From UKL13-2 sp031414695 (GTDB taxonomy: Bacteria; Pseudomonadota; Gammaproteobacteria; Burkholderiales; Usitatibacteraceae), in contig JANNWG010000007.1 in assembly GCA_031414695.1 (NCBI GenBank), forward strand, positions 18,903 through 82,902: a stretch of 64,000 nucleotides of DNA. Direction: 5' to 3'. The translations under genes and the position numbers were made by a program. Position 1 is the stretch's first letter, and each line of letters begins with the position of its first letter. Positions 1 through 8,168 of the stretch are shown piece after piece. The notes below the pieces were generated by a model. It saw only the letters and a program-made list of their open reading frames with translations. It had not been told where the DNA came from and did not search any database.

Positions 1-2
1 GC

Positions 3-125
3 AAAAAATTAGATGAGATCATTGCCGCCAAACCGACCGCTGATTTTGACGAACGCTGGGGCAAGGGTTTTATACCAACGGCGCGTTATATTGAAATGGT
101 GATTGCGGGTTTAGCCAAGAGTTAA
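3..125 (+). CDS. C-terminal end of an unidentified protein, possibly an MBL-fold hydrolase
   Basis: The window opens inside a gene. Forty codons run in frame from base 3 to a TAA at 123-125. The tail reads roughly KLDEIIAAKPTADFDERWG, then GKGF and IPTARYIEMVIAGLAKS. The pattern 'ADFDxxWGxGF ... YIxxVxxxL' reminds me of the C-terminus of some metallo-beta-lactamase-fold hydrolases, but that is memory of a short motif and not a domain call. The coding frame and stop are seen; the family is a guess. A strong hairpin terminator follows 18 bases later. Confidence 0.45.
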   Translation, partial: KKLDEIIAAKPTADFDERWGKGFIPTARYIEMVIAGLAKS

Positions 126-143
126 TGCCAACAAAATAAAAAA

Positions 144-178
144 GCGGCGCTCGTCTTTCGACGAGCGCCGCTTTTTTT
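144..178. terminator. Bidirectional rho-independent terminator
   Basis: A perfect 12-bp stem (GCGGCGCTCGTC, 144-155, pairing with 160-171) with a 4-base loop is followed by seven T on the plus strand and preceded by an A-run, which gives a T-run on the minus strand. It ends the gene entering from the left and would also end the receptor remnant on the minus strand. Confidence 0.9.
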
Positions 179-195
179 GTTGCCTACTTTACGAG

Positions 196-456
196 TTACT
201 TAAATTCGTAACTCAGATTCAAGGTGTATCTTCTTCCTAACTGACCTGTTGTGCCGTTATCCCAGTAGTTAAATGTATTAGGCACACCGGTGGAGCGACC
301 ATAGTCATTGGTGATGTTAATACCGCTGACTGAAATAACCACCCCCTTGATACCTGTGTATGCGCCACCAATATCGAAGCTGCGTTCCGCCCCTACATGG
401 CAATAACCACCAGCTAGCAGATACGCGTTGCCTGGTGTTGCACCGAGTTGATATGC
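196..456 (-). pseudogene. Truncated 3' remnant of a TonB-dependent receptor
   Basis: The minus strand reads open from about 456 down to a TAA at 196-198. The translation contains QLGATPGNAYLL, a CHVGAERSFDIGG segment, GAYTGIKGVVISVSGINITN and the end YTLNLSYEFK. The last part is an outer-membrane strand, and it aligns with the end of the neighbouring intact receptor (DIGTTYSGLKNTTIALVIRN, AVTYRFK). There is no start codon region, plug domain or upstream barrel: the frame begins just below the terminator of the intact receptor. I read it as the surviving tail of a second, once tandem, receptor gene lost by deletion or recombination. Confidence 0.75.
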
Positions 457-461
457 CGGGC

Positions 462-489
462 AAAAAAAACGGGAGCCAAAGCTCCCATT
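462..489 (-). terminator. Rho-independent terminator of the TonB receptor gene
   Basis: On the minus strand GGGAGC-TTTG-GCTCCC is followed by G and eight T. It lies about 20 bases past the receptor stop codon. Confidence 0.88.
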
Positions 490-509
490 TTTAGTTACGT
501 GTAGAGCGA

Positions 510-3275
510 CTACTTGAAACGATAAGTCACAGCCAAGTTGGCATTTGCTCCAAGCGGATTGTGATATGAGGGGTTAAATCCAAGTGTGGTCTGGTTTGGA
601 TCATACGGCGCGCGACGACTTTCAACATTTCGGATAACCAAAGCTATCGTTGTATTCTTAAGCCCAGAATACGTTGTGCCGATGTCTATAGTAGACCAAG
701 CGCGAACCTGACATCGTCCTAAATAAGCGAGCGTAAGGGAAGTTGCGCCCAAATAACATCCAGAAGCAACGGTAGGATCGTTGTAATCCCAGCCACCTGT
801 GTAGTTATATCGCGCAAAGCTTGACCAATCACCCTTTACGTAAGCCACAGTGCCGGTCGCACGAAGTTTTGGTGTTTCGAACAAGTAAAAATTACCTGCG
901 CCGTTGACGAAAGCGCCGCCTTTTTCAAGCTGGTAGTCGTACCGAATTGTCCAAGTAGCCAATGCGCTAAGCGTAACGCGCCCACCACCTAGCGAGAAGC
1001 GATGGCGTACATCCAAATCCACGCCTTTGACACGCGTTTCGCCCAAGTTCAAAAAGCGACGAACCGTTGTTTCCACTGGACCGGTACCTGGGATTGGCAC
1101 ACCAGCTGCTGTGGTTAGGAAAGAAGCAGAGTTGGTATTACGTTGAACCTGTCCGCCAGTGTAATTTGGTGTTAGCTCATTATTAACAACCTGCTGCGCA
1201 CTAAAACGATCAATTTGGTTACGTCGACGAATTTCCCAAATATCTGCTTGGACAGAAGTACGTTCTGATGGTGAAAAGATAAAGCCATATGAGACGCTCT
1301 TTGAACGCTCTGGCTCAAGTCCAGTTGAGGGCAAAAAGATACTGGCAACTGTGCGTCCAGTACAATCAGTCGCATCACCACCGGTAAGTGGTGTAGTGCC
1401 ATTTGGGCAACGAACTGGATCAGTTACCGTACTAAATGATTGAACACGCGAGTTGGAGGTTTGAGTCAATGATGGTGCGCGGAAAGCTTCACCATAATTG
1501 GCACGGAATGCCAGTGTGCTTAGCGCATTCCATTTGATACCAAATTTTGGGGTCGTAGAATTATCATAGTCGCTATAACGATCATGGCGAATTGCGAACT
1601 GTGTTTCGACATTTTTCAAAATTGGCATCGACAATTCAGCAAAAAGCGAACTAACTTTCCGCGATGCACCTACGGTCGTTGAGGCAATACCAACATAGTT
1701 GCCAGCAACTTGATCGGCATCAGAGACGATGTCAAACGATTCGCGACGTAGTTCCAATCCCATCGCAATCGCAGCTTGGCCGCCAGGTAGAGTAAAGAGT
1801 TCGCGCGAACCCTTAAAATCTAGACTTGAAATCTCGGTTTCGCCCGTTCCAACCCGAAATGGATTGAGTGCAGCCAAGACGGCAGGACTATTTGAACCAC
1901 CAAAACGGTAAGTACGATTCGCAACTGCCGACAAGAGCGCTGGAAGATATAGTTGTCCATTCGCTGTTTCTTTGCGTTTGGTTTTGCTGAATAGGTAAGC
2001 GGTTTCGAAATCCCAACCGCCCCAGTTCCCAGTTAACCCAAGCAAAACCCGAGAGGCATCGTTAATGGTTTCAGTTTTTGTCAGCCCAAGATCGGCAAAA
2101 CGATATCGAAGACCAACAGGAAATGTATATGGATTATCTGGATGTCCTACTGGCAATGTCATTAGGAAGCCAAAACGTCTACCATCGCGGTTAAACCAAA
2201 TTGAGCCAACGCCAGTGCCGTCTTGAGTTGGCGGCGAGCCAATAAAATTATTGGTTGCTCGGGTAAAGCTCAATTCTGCTGTGCCTTGCAAAGTGGGGGA
2301 AATATCTATAGTGCCTTTGGTAATGAATCCAGCACGTTCTGCTTTTGATTGGATCTGGATATAGTCAAAAGCATTTGCTCGACATCCCGTTGTTGCGGAA
2401 ACAGTATTTGCAGCGGGACAACGAGGGTCCGTTGGCAGACCTACGTTAAATACGCCATTACCTAATGTCCGTTCACGAAAATAGTTTGGAATTACAGAAA
2501 GTGAAGAAGTCAATGCATTACGACTAGCAAGGCGACGATAGTCTTCGTTTTCAACCGAGTTGGGTTCATTGTATCCAACGGCTTCACGAGTAAAGTATTC
2601 CCCTGAAATCAAAACGTTGAAACGATTTTTAGCGAGATCACCAAAGCCCGCCGTTGCGTTAACCGAGTAATTGCGGAAAGTATTTTCAAATGTACTTCCT
2701 GCGGAAACGCGAACTTCCGCGCCCTGATAGTCCTTACGCAAGATAAAATTAATTACTCCTGCAATAGCGTCAGAGCCATAAATTGCGGAGGCACCATCTT
2801 TTAAGATCTCCACACGTTCAATTGCGGAAAGCGGGATTGTATTCAAATTATAAGATTGACCTTGTCCCGTGTTGGGGTCAGCATTTGCGGAAGGAGCGAC
2901 ACGACGGCCATTAAGTAAAACGAGTGTTCCAATCGAGCCTAAGCCACGTAACGAGGCAGACTGTGTAGAGCGCGAAAACCCAGAGCCACCATTGTAGTCT
3001 TGCAAATCTCCACCTCCCATTGCTGGTACAGTACGCAATAGCTCGGCAACAGTGCTGACACCGCTGCGCTCAATATCTTCTTTGGTCAGGATCTGAACTA
3101 CCGCTGGCGTTTCGGCATCAACACGTTTGATGTTTGAGCCCGTTACTTCAATTTTCTCTGCTTTTGCGGGTGCAACTTGCTGGGCGAAAGCGCTGAATGC
3201 AAATGCGCTGCTAATGCTAACGGCAAGTACTTGCGCGACTGCTAGCGCGATGCGCTTTGGATTGTTACGTTTCAT
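510..3275 (-). CDS. TonB-dependent outer-membrane receptor
   Basis: This 921-residue protein has a signal peptide (about residues 1-31, ending FAFSAFAQ) and a TonB-box-like start IEVTGSNIKRV. A plug domain covers about 45-165 and includes LRGLGSIGTLVLLNGRRV and the VERVEILKDGASAIYGSDA-like signature (here IERVEILKDG). The rest is a long beta-barrel ending VTYRFK. Family members import large ligands using the TonB/ExbBD proton-motive system. The substrate cannot be read from sequence; the long extracellular loops and lack of a FecA-type signalling extension leave siderophore, glycan or cobalamin-like ligands possible. An AAGGA ribosome site sits 7-8 bases before the ATG. The gene is single, ends in a good terminator, and is followed by the tail of a related receptor. 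Confidence 0.9.
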   Translation of the reverse strand: MKRNNPKRIALAVAQVLAVSISSAFAFSAFAQQVAPAKAEKIEVTGSNIKRVDAETPAVVQILTKEDIERSGVSTVAELLRTVPAMGGGDLQDYNGGSGFSRSTQSASLRGLGSIGTLVLLNGRRVAPSANADPNTGQGQSYNLNTIPLSAIERVEILKDGASAIYGSDAIAGVINFILRKDYQGAEVRVSAGSTFENTFRNYSVNATAGFGDLAKNRFNVLISGEYFTREAVGYNEPNSVENEDYRRLASRNALTSSLSVIPNYFRERTLGNGVFNVGLPTDPRCPAANTVSATTGCRANAFDYIQIQSKAERAGFITKGTIDISPTLQGTAELSFTRATNNFIGSPPTQDGTGVGSIWFNRDGRRFGFLMTLPVGHPDNPYTFPVGLRYRFADLGLTKTETINDASRVLLGLTGNWGGWDFETAYLFSKTKRKETANGQLYLPALLSAVANRTYRFGGSNSPAVLAALNPFRVGTGETEISSLDFKGSRELFTLPGGQAAIAMGLELRRESFDIVSDADQVAGNYVGIASTTVGASRKVSSLFAELSMPILKNVETQFAIRHDRYSDYDNSTTPKFGIKWNALSTLAFRANYGEAFRAPSLTQTSNSRVQSFSTVTDPVRCPNGTTPLTGGDATDCTGRTVASIFLPSTGLEPERSKSVSYGFIFSPSERTSVQADIWEIRRRNQIDRFSAQQVVNNELTPNYTGGQVQRNTNSASFLTTAAGVPIPGTGPVETTVRRFLNLGETRVKGVDLDVRHRFSLGGGRVTLSALATWTIRYDYQLEKGGAFVNGAGNFYLFETPKLRATGTVAYVKGDWSSFARYNYTGGWDYNDPTVASGCYLGATSLTLAYLGRCQVRAWSTIDIGTTYSGLKNTTIALVIRNVESRRAPYDPNQTTLGFNPSYHNPLGANANLAVTYRFK

Positions 3276-3644
3276 TTTGCGTCCTTTTTGAAAAAAACAT
3301 TGCCTAACTAACTAAGATAACTAAGTTGCTCTTCTGTATCCACCGCATTAAGTTTTACAGCGTGTGACAAGCTCATGCTGAATATTGCGGAACAAACAAA
3401 TTGGCTGTCGATAAGCGCAAATCGTCTTATAAACGCAACACTAATCAGCGGATATATGCAGCTCGTAGAATAACGAATTATTTGTGACGGTGTGTAACGC
3501 GTAGAGATATTGTCACATTAACGCAACAAGCCAATAGGCGTGCTAAAGCTGTAGTAAGCACAACATTCACCTCATCGCTGGGCTTGATACGGCATCAGCC
3601 GATATACAAAACCACGCAAAAATACACAGAACTAAGGAAACCTA

Positions 3645-3732
3645 CCGTTCGCCCTGAGCTTGTCGAAGGGTGTTTTTGTAAGTAGTTGATTTTGTTGCAT
3701 TGAATGTGGTTCGACGAGCTCACCAAGAACGG
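3645..3732. repeat. REP-like inverted repeat pair
   Basis: The left arm CCGTTCGCCCTGAGCTTGTC (from 3645, continuing GAAGGG) is matched in inverted orientation by GGTTCGACGAGCTCACCAAG with AACGG, ending at 3732. The reverse complement of the right arm differs from the left arm at only a few positions. About 40 bases separate the arms. The GAGCTTGTCGAA core is a widespread REP-type motif in proteobacterial intergenic DNA, often attributed to RAYT-mobilised elements. No RAYT transposase is visible in this window. Confidence 0.75.
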
Positions 3733-3764
3733 ATTTTGAGGTTTTGAGAACTTCCCACTATAAA

Positions 3765-3840
3765 AAATCGTTTATTGACGGCTATTTTGAGCACATATTG
3801 CTTGAAAATGCCCGCCCCTGTTAGGGTTTTAATATTTTTT
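3765..3840 (+). repeat. Dispersed imperfect palindrome, copy A
   Basis: The sequence holds CGTTTATTGACGGCTATTTT, then a spacer, then GAAAATGCCCGCCCCTGTTA and GGGTTTTAAT. The left half TATTGACGG.TATTTT is an imperfect inverse of the right half GAAAATGCCCGCC. The same layout recurs at 42137, 48200, 57350 (inverted) and 58438, always between genes. Confidence 0.6.
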
Positions 3841-3972
3841 GATAAATATGAGCTGTTTTGTGCCTATTTCCTGCATTACAAGGTGAAGGGAATCAATACA
3901 TAACAAAACCCTTTATGCGTTTGTATAACCAAAAAAGCTCGCACAAACAAATCAACTTATCTGAGGGAAACC

Positions 3973-5658
3973 ATGAAAAGAACAACCATAACCGCCGCTG
4001 TGGCATTCGCACTTGGGGCTACACTGCTTAGCTCAATCGCACCCGTGTTTCAGCCGCTAGCGCGCGCGCAGGCAGCTTCACCTGTTTATTCCGATTTATG
4101 GTGGAACCCAACTGAATCAGGCTGGGGCATTAACTTAAACCATCAAAACGATATTATTTTCGCGACTTGGTTTACCTACGGCGCGGGTAGCGCTAATACT
4201 TGGTACGTGATGAGCGACTTGCGTCGTCAAGCCGATGGTAGCTTTACAGGAAGCATTTTTCAAACAACGGGTGTGCCGTTTAATCAGATCAATGGCGCTA
4301 ACTCTACCCGCTCGGTCAACAACGTCGGCAACGCTACGCTGCGTTTTAGCGCTGCTGCGGCAGGCACATTTACCTACACTGTCAATGGTGTAACACAAAC
4401 TAAGAATATCGTTCGTCAGCCACTCATCCAAACGCCGACTACCTGCACACAGCAGCCTGCTACTGGCACGCGCGCCTCTTCACAAAATTATCAAGACCTT
4501 TGGTACATACCCGCTGAGTCAGGCTGGGGCGTTAATTTAACGCACCAAGGCGATATTTTGTTTGCCACTTGGTTTACGTATAACGCGGCGGGCAATGGTC
4601 AATGGTTAGTGGCATCCAACGTTGCACGTCAAGCCGATGGTAGCTATACGGGCAGATTATTCCGCACCACAGGTACAGCCTTTAATCTCATCAATGGCGC
4701 ACCATCACTCAGCACAGCACCTGATGTTGGCAGCGTGACATTCCGCTTCAGTACTGGCGAAGCGGGCGTGATGAGCTACACCCTTGATGGCGTGGCAGGA
4801 ACAAAAAACATTGTGCGTCAAGTATTTGGCACAACAGTTAATAGCTGTACGAACCCTGCTTCAACTGTGACGACAACGCCTCCGCCTCCGCCACCACCAG
4901 GCCCACCCGTTAGTGGAAGCTGCCTGAATACATATGATTTCGGCACAGGCAACTCTTATGTTTATCGCTCAACGAGTAATGTCGGCGGTAACCAAGCGGT
5001 GAGTGAAGCGATTCACACCATCAAAGGGCCAGGTACATTCCAAGGTAAGTCTGTCATCGTTGTTGAGATTCGTAATCTGATCAATGGCGTACCCGACACT
5101 CAAGGCTTTACAACGCTCTTATACGAAGAGCGCGGCTCTACCATTGGCGTGGTGGGGTCACAAACGTTTATTGCTTCACAAGGAACCACCCCAACCGCCA
5201 CCACCGTCTATAGCCCCGTAGACTATGCGCCAAAAACATTTACGGTCGGGCAAACATTCGGCGGCACGTACACGGCAAAAACATTGGGTAATACCAGTGG
5301 CTTTGTGACTGAAGCTACCACCGTGTACACATACTCGTCTACTGCGTCTGGCGTTGAAAATGTCACCGTACCAGCTGGCACATTTAATGGTACCTGCAAG
5401 GTCGAAAATGCGCGTGTTACAACTCGCACCACATTTACCATCACACTACCCGTGCCAATTCCAGGCCTAGGTGGATTTGACTTCACCTGTAATGCCACTG
5501 GCAGTGGTAACTATGGCGCTGTTGGCACTGCAAAATCTGTGGGCAACACCTCGCAATGTACTGGCTCATTTGCTACGGGTGTTGTGGCTAGTGCATTCAC
5601 TGGTCAAAGTACTCAGGAGCTGGTACGTGCAACTGTGAATGGACGCACGTATCCATAA
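3973..5658 (+). CDS. Secreted protein with a duplicated Trp-rich domain and proline linker
   Basis: This 561-residue protein starts with a signal peptide (about 1-35, RAQAAS). Two homologous units of about 120 residues follow (about 37-158 and 169-293). Each begins DLWW/DLWY, continues with P.ESGWG.NL.HQ.DI.FATWFTY, has a RQADGS-TG segment and ends TKNIVRQ. A threonine/proline linker with seven consecutive prolines (about 299-316) leads to a unique C-terminal domain of about 245 residues that looks beta-rich. I know the ESGWGxNLxHQ unit only from uncharacterised exported proteins of Burkholderiales and Xanthomonadales. A GAGGGA ribosome site precedes the ATG, and a hairpin terminator follows the stop. 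It is probably periplasmic, surface or secreted; function unknown. Confidence 0.85.
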   Translation: MKRTTITAAVAFALGATLLSSIAPVFQPLARAQAASPVYSDLWWNPTESGWGINLNHQNDIIFATWFTYGAGSANTWYVMSDLRRQADGSFTGSIFQTTGVPFNQINGANSTRSVNNVGNATLRFSAAAAGTFTYTVNGVTQTKNIVRQPLIQTPTTCTQQPATGTRASSQNYQDLWYIPAESGWGVNLTHQGDILFATWFTYNAAGNGQWLVASNVARQADGSYTGRLFRTTGTAFNLINGAPSLSTAPDVGSVTFRFSTGEAGVMSYTLDGVAGTKNIVRQVFGTTVNSCTNPASTVTTTPPPPPPPGPPVSGSCLNTYDFGTGNSYVYRSTSNVGGNQAVSEAIHTIKGPGTFQGKSVIVVEIRNLINGVPDTQGFTTLLYEERGSTIGVVGSQTFIASQGTTPTATTVYSPVDYAPKTFTVGQTFGGTYTAKTLGNTSGFVTEATTVYTYSSTASGVENVTVPAGTFNGTCKVENARVTTRTTFTITLPVPIPGLGGFDFTCNATGSGNYGAVGTAKSVGNTSQCTGSFATGVVASAFTGQSTQELVRATVNGRTYP

Positions 5659-5696
5659 GCATATTTAATAAAGCAATCTCGATTTTGTGCGTGTTT

Positions 5697-5733
5697 GCCA
5701 TCTGCTCTTTAACCGGGGCGGATGGCTTTTTTA
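5697..5733 (+). terminator. Rho-independent terminator
   Basis: GCCATCTGC (5697-5705) pairs with GCGGATGGC (5718-5726) with one wobble pair, followed by six T. It lies 39 bases past the secreted-protein stop codon. Confidence 0.8.
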
Positions 5734-5866
5734 TTTGTACGTACTAAAGGGTTGGGGGTTGGGTTGTGAGGTTGTCTGGGGTTATCGGGATTGTATGAAC
5801 GGTGGCGGGCGAACAGTATTGGGTAGGGTTGGGTAAACTAACTGATCAAAATAACGACGCAAAAAA

Positions 5867-6406
5867 ATGAAGCCACTCCTAAGCATCGCCAACCTCATTG
5901 ATAAAACCAATAATCTTATTGGCCGCGTCGCATCATGGCTTGTCTTAGCAGCGGTGTTAGTGAGCGCAGGCAACGCGGTGGCACGCTACGCATTGGGCGA
6001 AAGTTCTAACGCCTGGCTTGAGCTGCAATGGGTATTAATCGCTGCCGTATTTTTACTCTGCGCGGGCTACACCTTACTCCATCAGCAGCATGTGAAAATT
6101 GATATCTTGTATTCGCGTTTTCCACGGCGTGTGCAATTGTGGATCGATATTTTCGGCACTATCTTCTTTTTATGGCCGATGGCATTCATCATCATGTGGC
6201 TATCGTGGCCAGTGTTTGTGACGGCATTTACGAGCGGAGAGGTATCCGCCAATACCGGCGGACTCACACTTTGGTGGGCGCGACTATTAGTACCAGTGGG
6301 ATTTTTCTTTTTGATTTTGCAGGGGTTGTCTGAGTTAATAAAACGCGTGGCGATTTTGCGTGGGTTGATTCCCGATACGCTAGACAACGCCACCCCTGCG
6401 CCATGA
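5867..6406 (+). CDS. TRAP transporter small permease (DctQ family)
   Basis: This 179-residue integral membrane protein has about four hydrophobic helices (near 18-38, 52-70, 96-116 and 134-154) and the family pattern with NAVARY and NAWLELQWVLIAAVFLLCAGYT near the middle helices. DctQ subunits partner the large DctM permease in sodium-driven solute uptake. The stop overlaps the ATG of the large subunit by four bases (ATGA), so the two are translationally coupled. No DctP or TAXI binding protein is adjacent. No strong ribosome site precedes the ATG. Confidence 0.88.
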   Translation: MKPLLSIANLIDKTNNLIGRVASWLVLAAVLVSAGNAVARYALGESSNAWLELQWVLIAAVFLLCAGYTLLHQQHVKIDILYSRFPRRVQLWIDIFGTIFFLWPMAFIIMWLSWPVFVTAFTSGEVSANTGGLTLWWARLLVPVGFFFLILQGLSELIKRVAILRGLIPDTLDNATPAP

Positions 6407-8139
6407 GCCAATTCCTCATTCACAACATCGCCCCACTGATGTTTGCGGGGTTATTTATCTTTATGTTGTTGGGCTATCCCATTGCATTCGCACTCGCGGC
6501 AAACGGCATATTTTTTGCCCTTGTGGGCATAGAGCTTGGGCTACTGACACCCTCACTTTTTCAAGCACTACCAGATCGTATTTGGGGTGTGATGTCGAAC
6601 GAGATTTTGTTGGCCGTACCGTTTTTTACCTTCATGGGGCTGCTACTTGAGCGCTCCGGCATGGCGGAAGATTTACTCGATACCATCGGTCAATTATTTG
6701 GCAGTATCCGTGGCGGGCTGGCATACGCAGTAATTTTGGTCGGCGCACTACTCGCGGCAACCACTGGCGTGGTGGCAGCGTCCGTCATCTCCATGGGCTT
6801 AATCTCGCTCCCCATCATGCTGCGCTATGGCTATGACCGACGACTTGCCGCAGGCGTGATTGCCGCCTCCGGCACACTCGCCCAGATTATTCCTCCATCC
6901 CTTGTACTCATCATCATGGCCGATCAATTGCGCGTGTCAGTGGGTGACATGTATGCGGGCGCGATTATTCCGGGCTTGGTATTGACAGGCATGTATGCGA
7001 TTTATGTATTTCTGGTCACGCTGATTAAACCAACATGGACACCGGCATTGCCGCCCACCGCGCGACAGTTAGTCGAGCCGGATGGGTCATCCGGATTAAT
7101 GTCTGCATTTGTACTATTCATTATTACTTCTGTATCCGCTGTTTTATTTACGCAATTTTATAAAGCCAAAGCCATCGATGAAATGATCGTCATGGCGGTG
7201 GGCTTTGGGGTCTCAGTCGCCTTTGTACTAGCACTCATCAATCGCCTATTTAAGTTAGGCGCACTCTCGGTTATCGCCGAAAAAGTCACCTTCGTTTTAG
7301 TGCCGCCATTAGCGCTGATTTTTTTAGTGCTGGGCACGATATTTTTAGGCGTCGCCACCCCAACCGAGGGCGGCGCGATGGGCGCGGCAGGTGCGCTCAT
7401 CATGGCGCTCGCCCGCAAACGCTTAAATTTAGTGAAGCTCAATGAGGCCATGCAAAGCACCGCAAAACTCACTACCTTTGTGATGTTTATTTTGATTGGC
7501 GCACGTATTTTTAGCTTAACGTTTTACGGCGTCAACGGGCATATTTGGGTGGAGGAATTACTTACCAATTTGCCAGGTGGGCAAACCGGATTTTTAATCG
7601 CAGTCAATGTGCTGGTATTTTTCTTAGCGTTTTTTCTCGATTACTTTGAGTTGGCGTTTATCATCGTGCCGCTATTAGGCCCCGCTGCGGATAAGCTCGG
7701 CATTGACTTGGTTTGGTTCGGCGTATTGCTTGCGGTGAATATGCAGACCTCCTTCATGCATCCGCCGTTTGGTTTTGCGTTATTTTATTTACGCAGCGTC
7801 GCGCCAATTCGTGAATACGTTGATCGCATCAGCAAACAAAAAATTGCCCCTGTCACCACCGCACAAATTTACTGGGGCGCAATACCGTTTTTAATCATTC
7901 AACTCATCATGGTGGCGCTAGTCATCGCATTTCCGCAGATGGTGATGGTATACAAAGATAGCAACGCCAAGCCAAACAAAGGTGCGACCGAAATTATCAT
8001 CCCCGCAATTGATATGCCGGATGAAGACCTGACAAGTGCGTTTGGAGGCGTCTCCGATAAATCGATGGTAGGCAAAAATGACAAGTCGCGCGAGGAGCGT
8101 GCAGCTGAGGATATTACGAAACAGTTGCGGGGGAAGTAG
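6403..8139 (+). CDS. TRAP transporter large permease (DctM family)
   Basis: This 578-residue protein has a dozen or more hydrophobic helices and DctM features such as AATTGVVAASVISMGLISLP, ASGTLAQIIPPSL and ATPTEGGAMGA. It is longer than the usual 430 or so residues: there is an extra segment around 215-300 with two helices, plus a charged tail from about 530 (many D, E and K) likely to be cytoplasmic. It forms the transport core with the small subunit just upstream. Substrate unknown: without a binding-protein gene nearby the usual clue is missing. The gene ends 29 bases from the convergent yoaA. Confidence 0.9.
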   Translation: MSQFLIHNIAPLMFAGLFIFMLLGYPIAFALAANGIFFALVGIELGLLTPSLFQALPDRIWGVMSNEILLAVPFFTFMGLLLERSGMAEDLLDTIGQLFGSIRGGLAYAVILVGALLAATTGVVAASVISMGLISLPIMLRYGYDRRLAAGVIAASGTLAQIIPPSLVLIIMADQLRVSVGDMYAGAIIPGLVLTGMYAIYVFLVTLIKPTWTPALPPTARQLVEPDGSSGLMSAFVLFIITSVSAVLFTQFYKAKAIDEMIVMAVGFGVSVAFVLALINRLFKLGALSVIAEKVTFVLVPPLALIFLVLGTIFLGVATPTEGGAMGAAGALIMALARKRLNLVKLNEAMQSTAKLTTFVMFILIGARIFSLTFYGVNGHIWVEELLTNLPGGQTGFLIAVNVLVFFLAFFLDYFELAFIIVPLLGPAADKLGIDLVWFGVLLAVNMQTSFMHPPFGFALFYLRSVAPIREYVDRISKQKIAPVTTAQIYWGAIPFLIIQLIMVALVIAFPQMVMVYKDSNAKPNKGATEIIIPAIDMPDEDLTSAFGGVSDKSMVGKNDKSREERAAEDITKQLRGK

Positions 8140-8168
8140 CGTAAGTGATTGGTCATGCACATCTCACC

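Larger units (their letters stand above)
3276..3972. other. 697-bp intergenic region holding two repeat elements
   Basis: I see no convincing open frame here. The interval separates the divergent receptor gene and the secreted-protein gene, so it must hold both promoters, but I cannot single out a clear sigma70 pair. It contains a REP-like inverted pair (3645-3732) and copy A of a dispersed imperfect palindrome (3765-3840). Confidence 0.7.
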
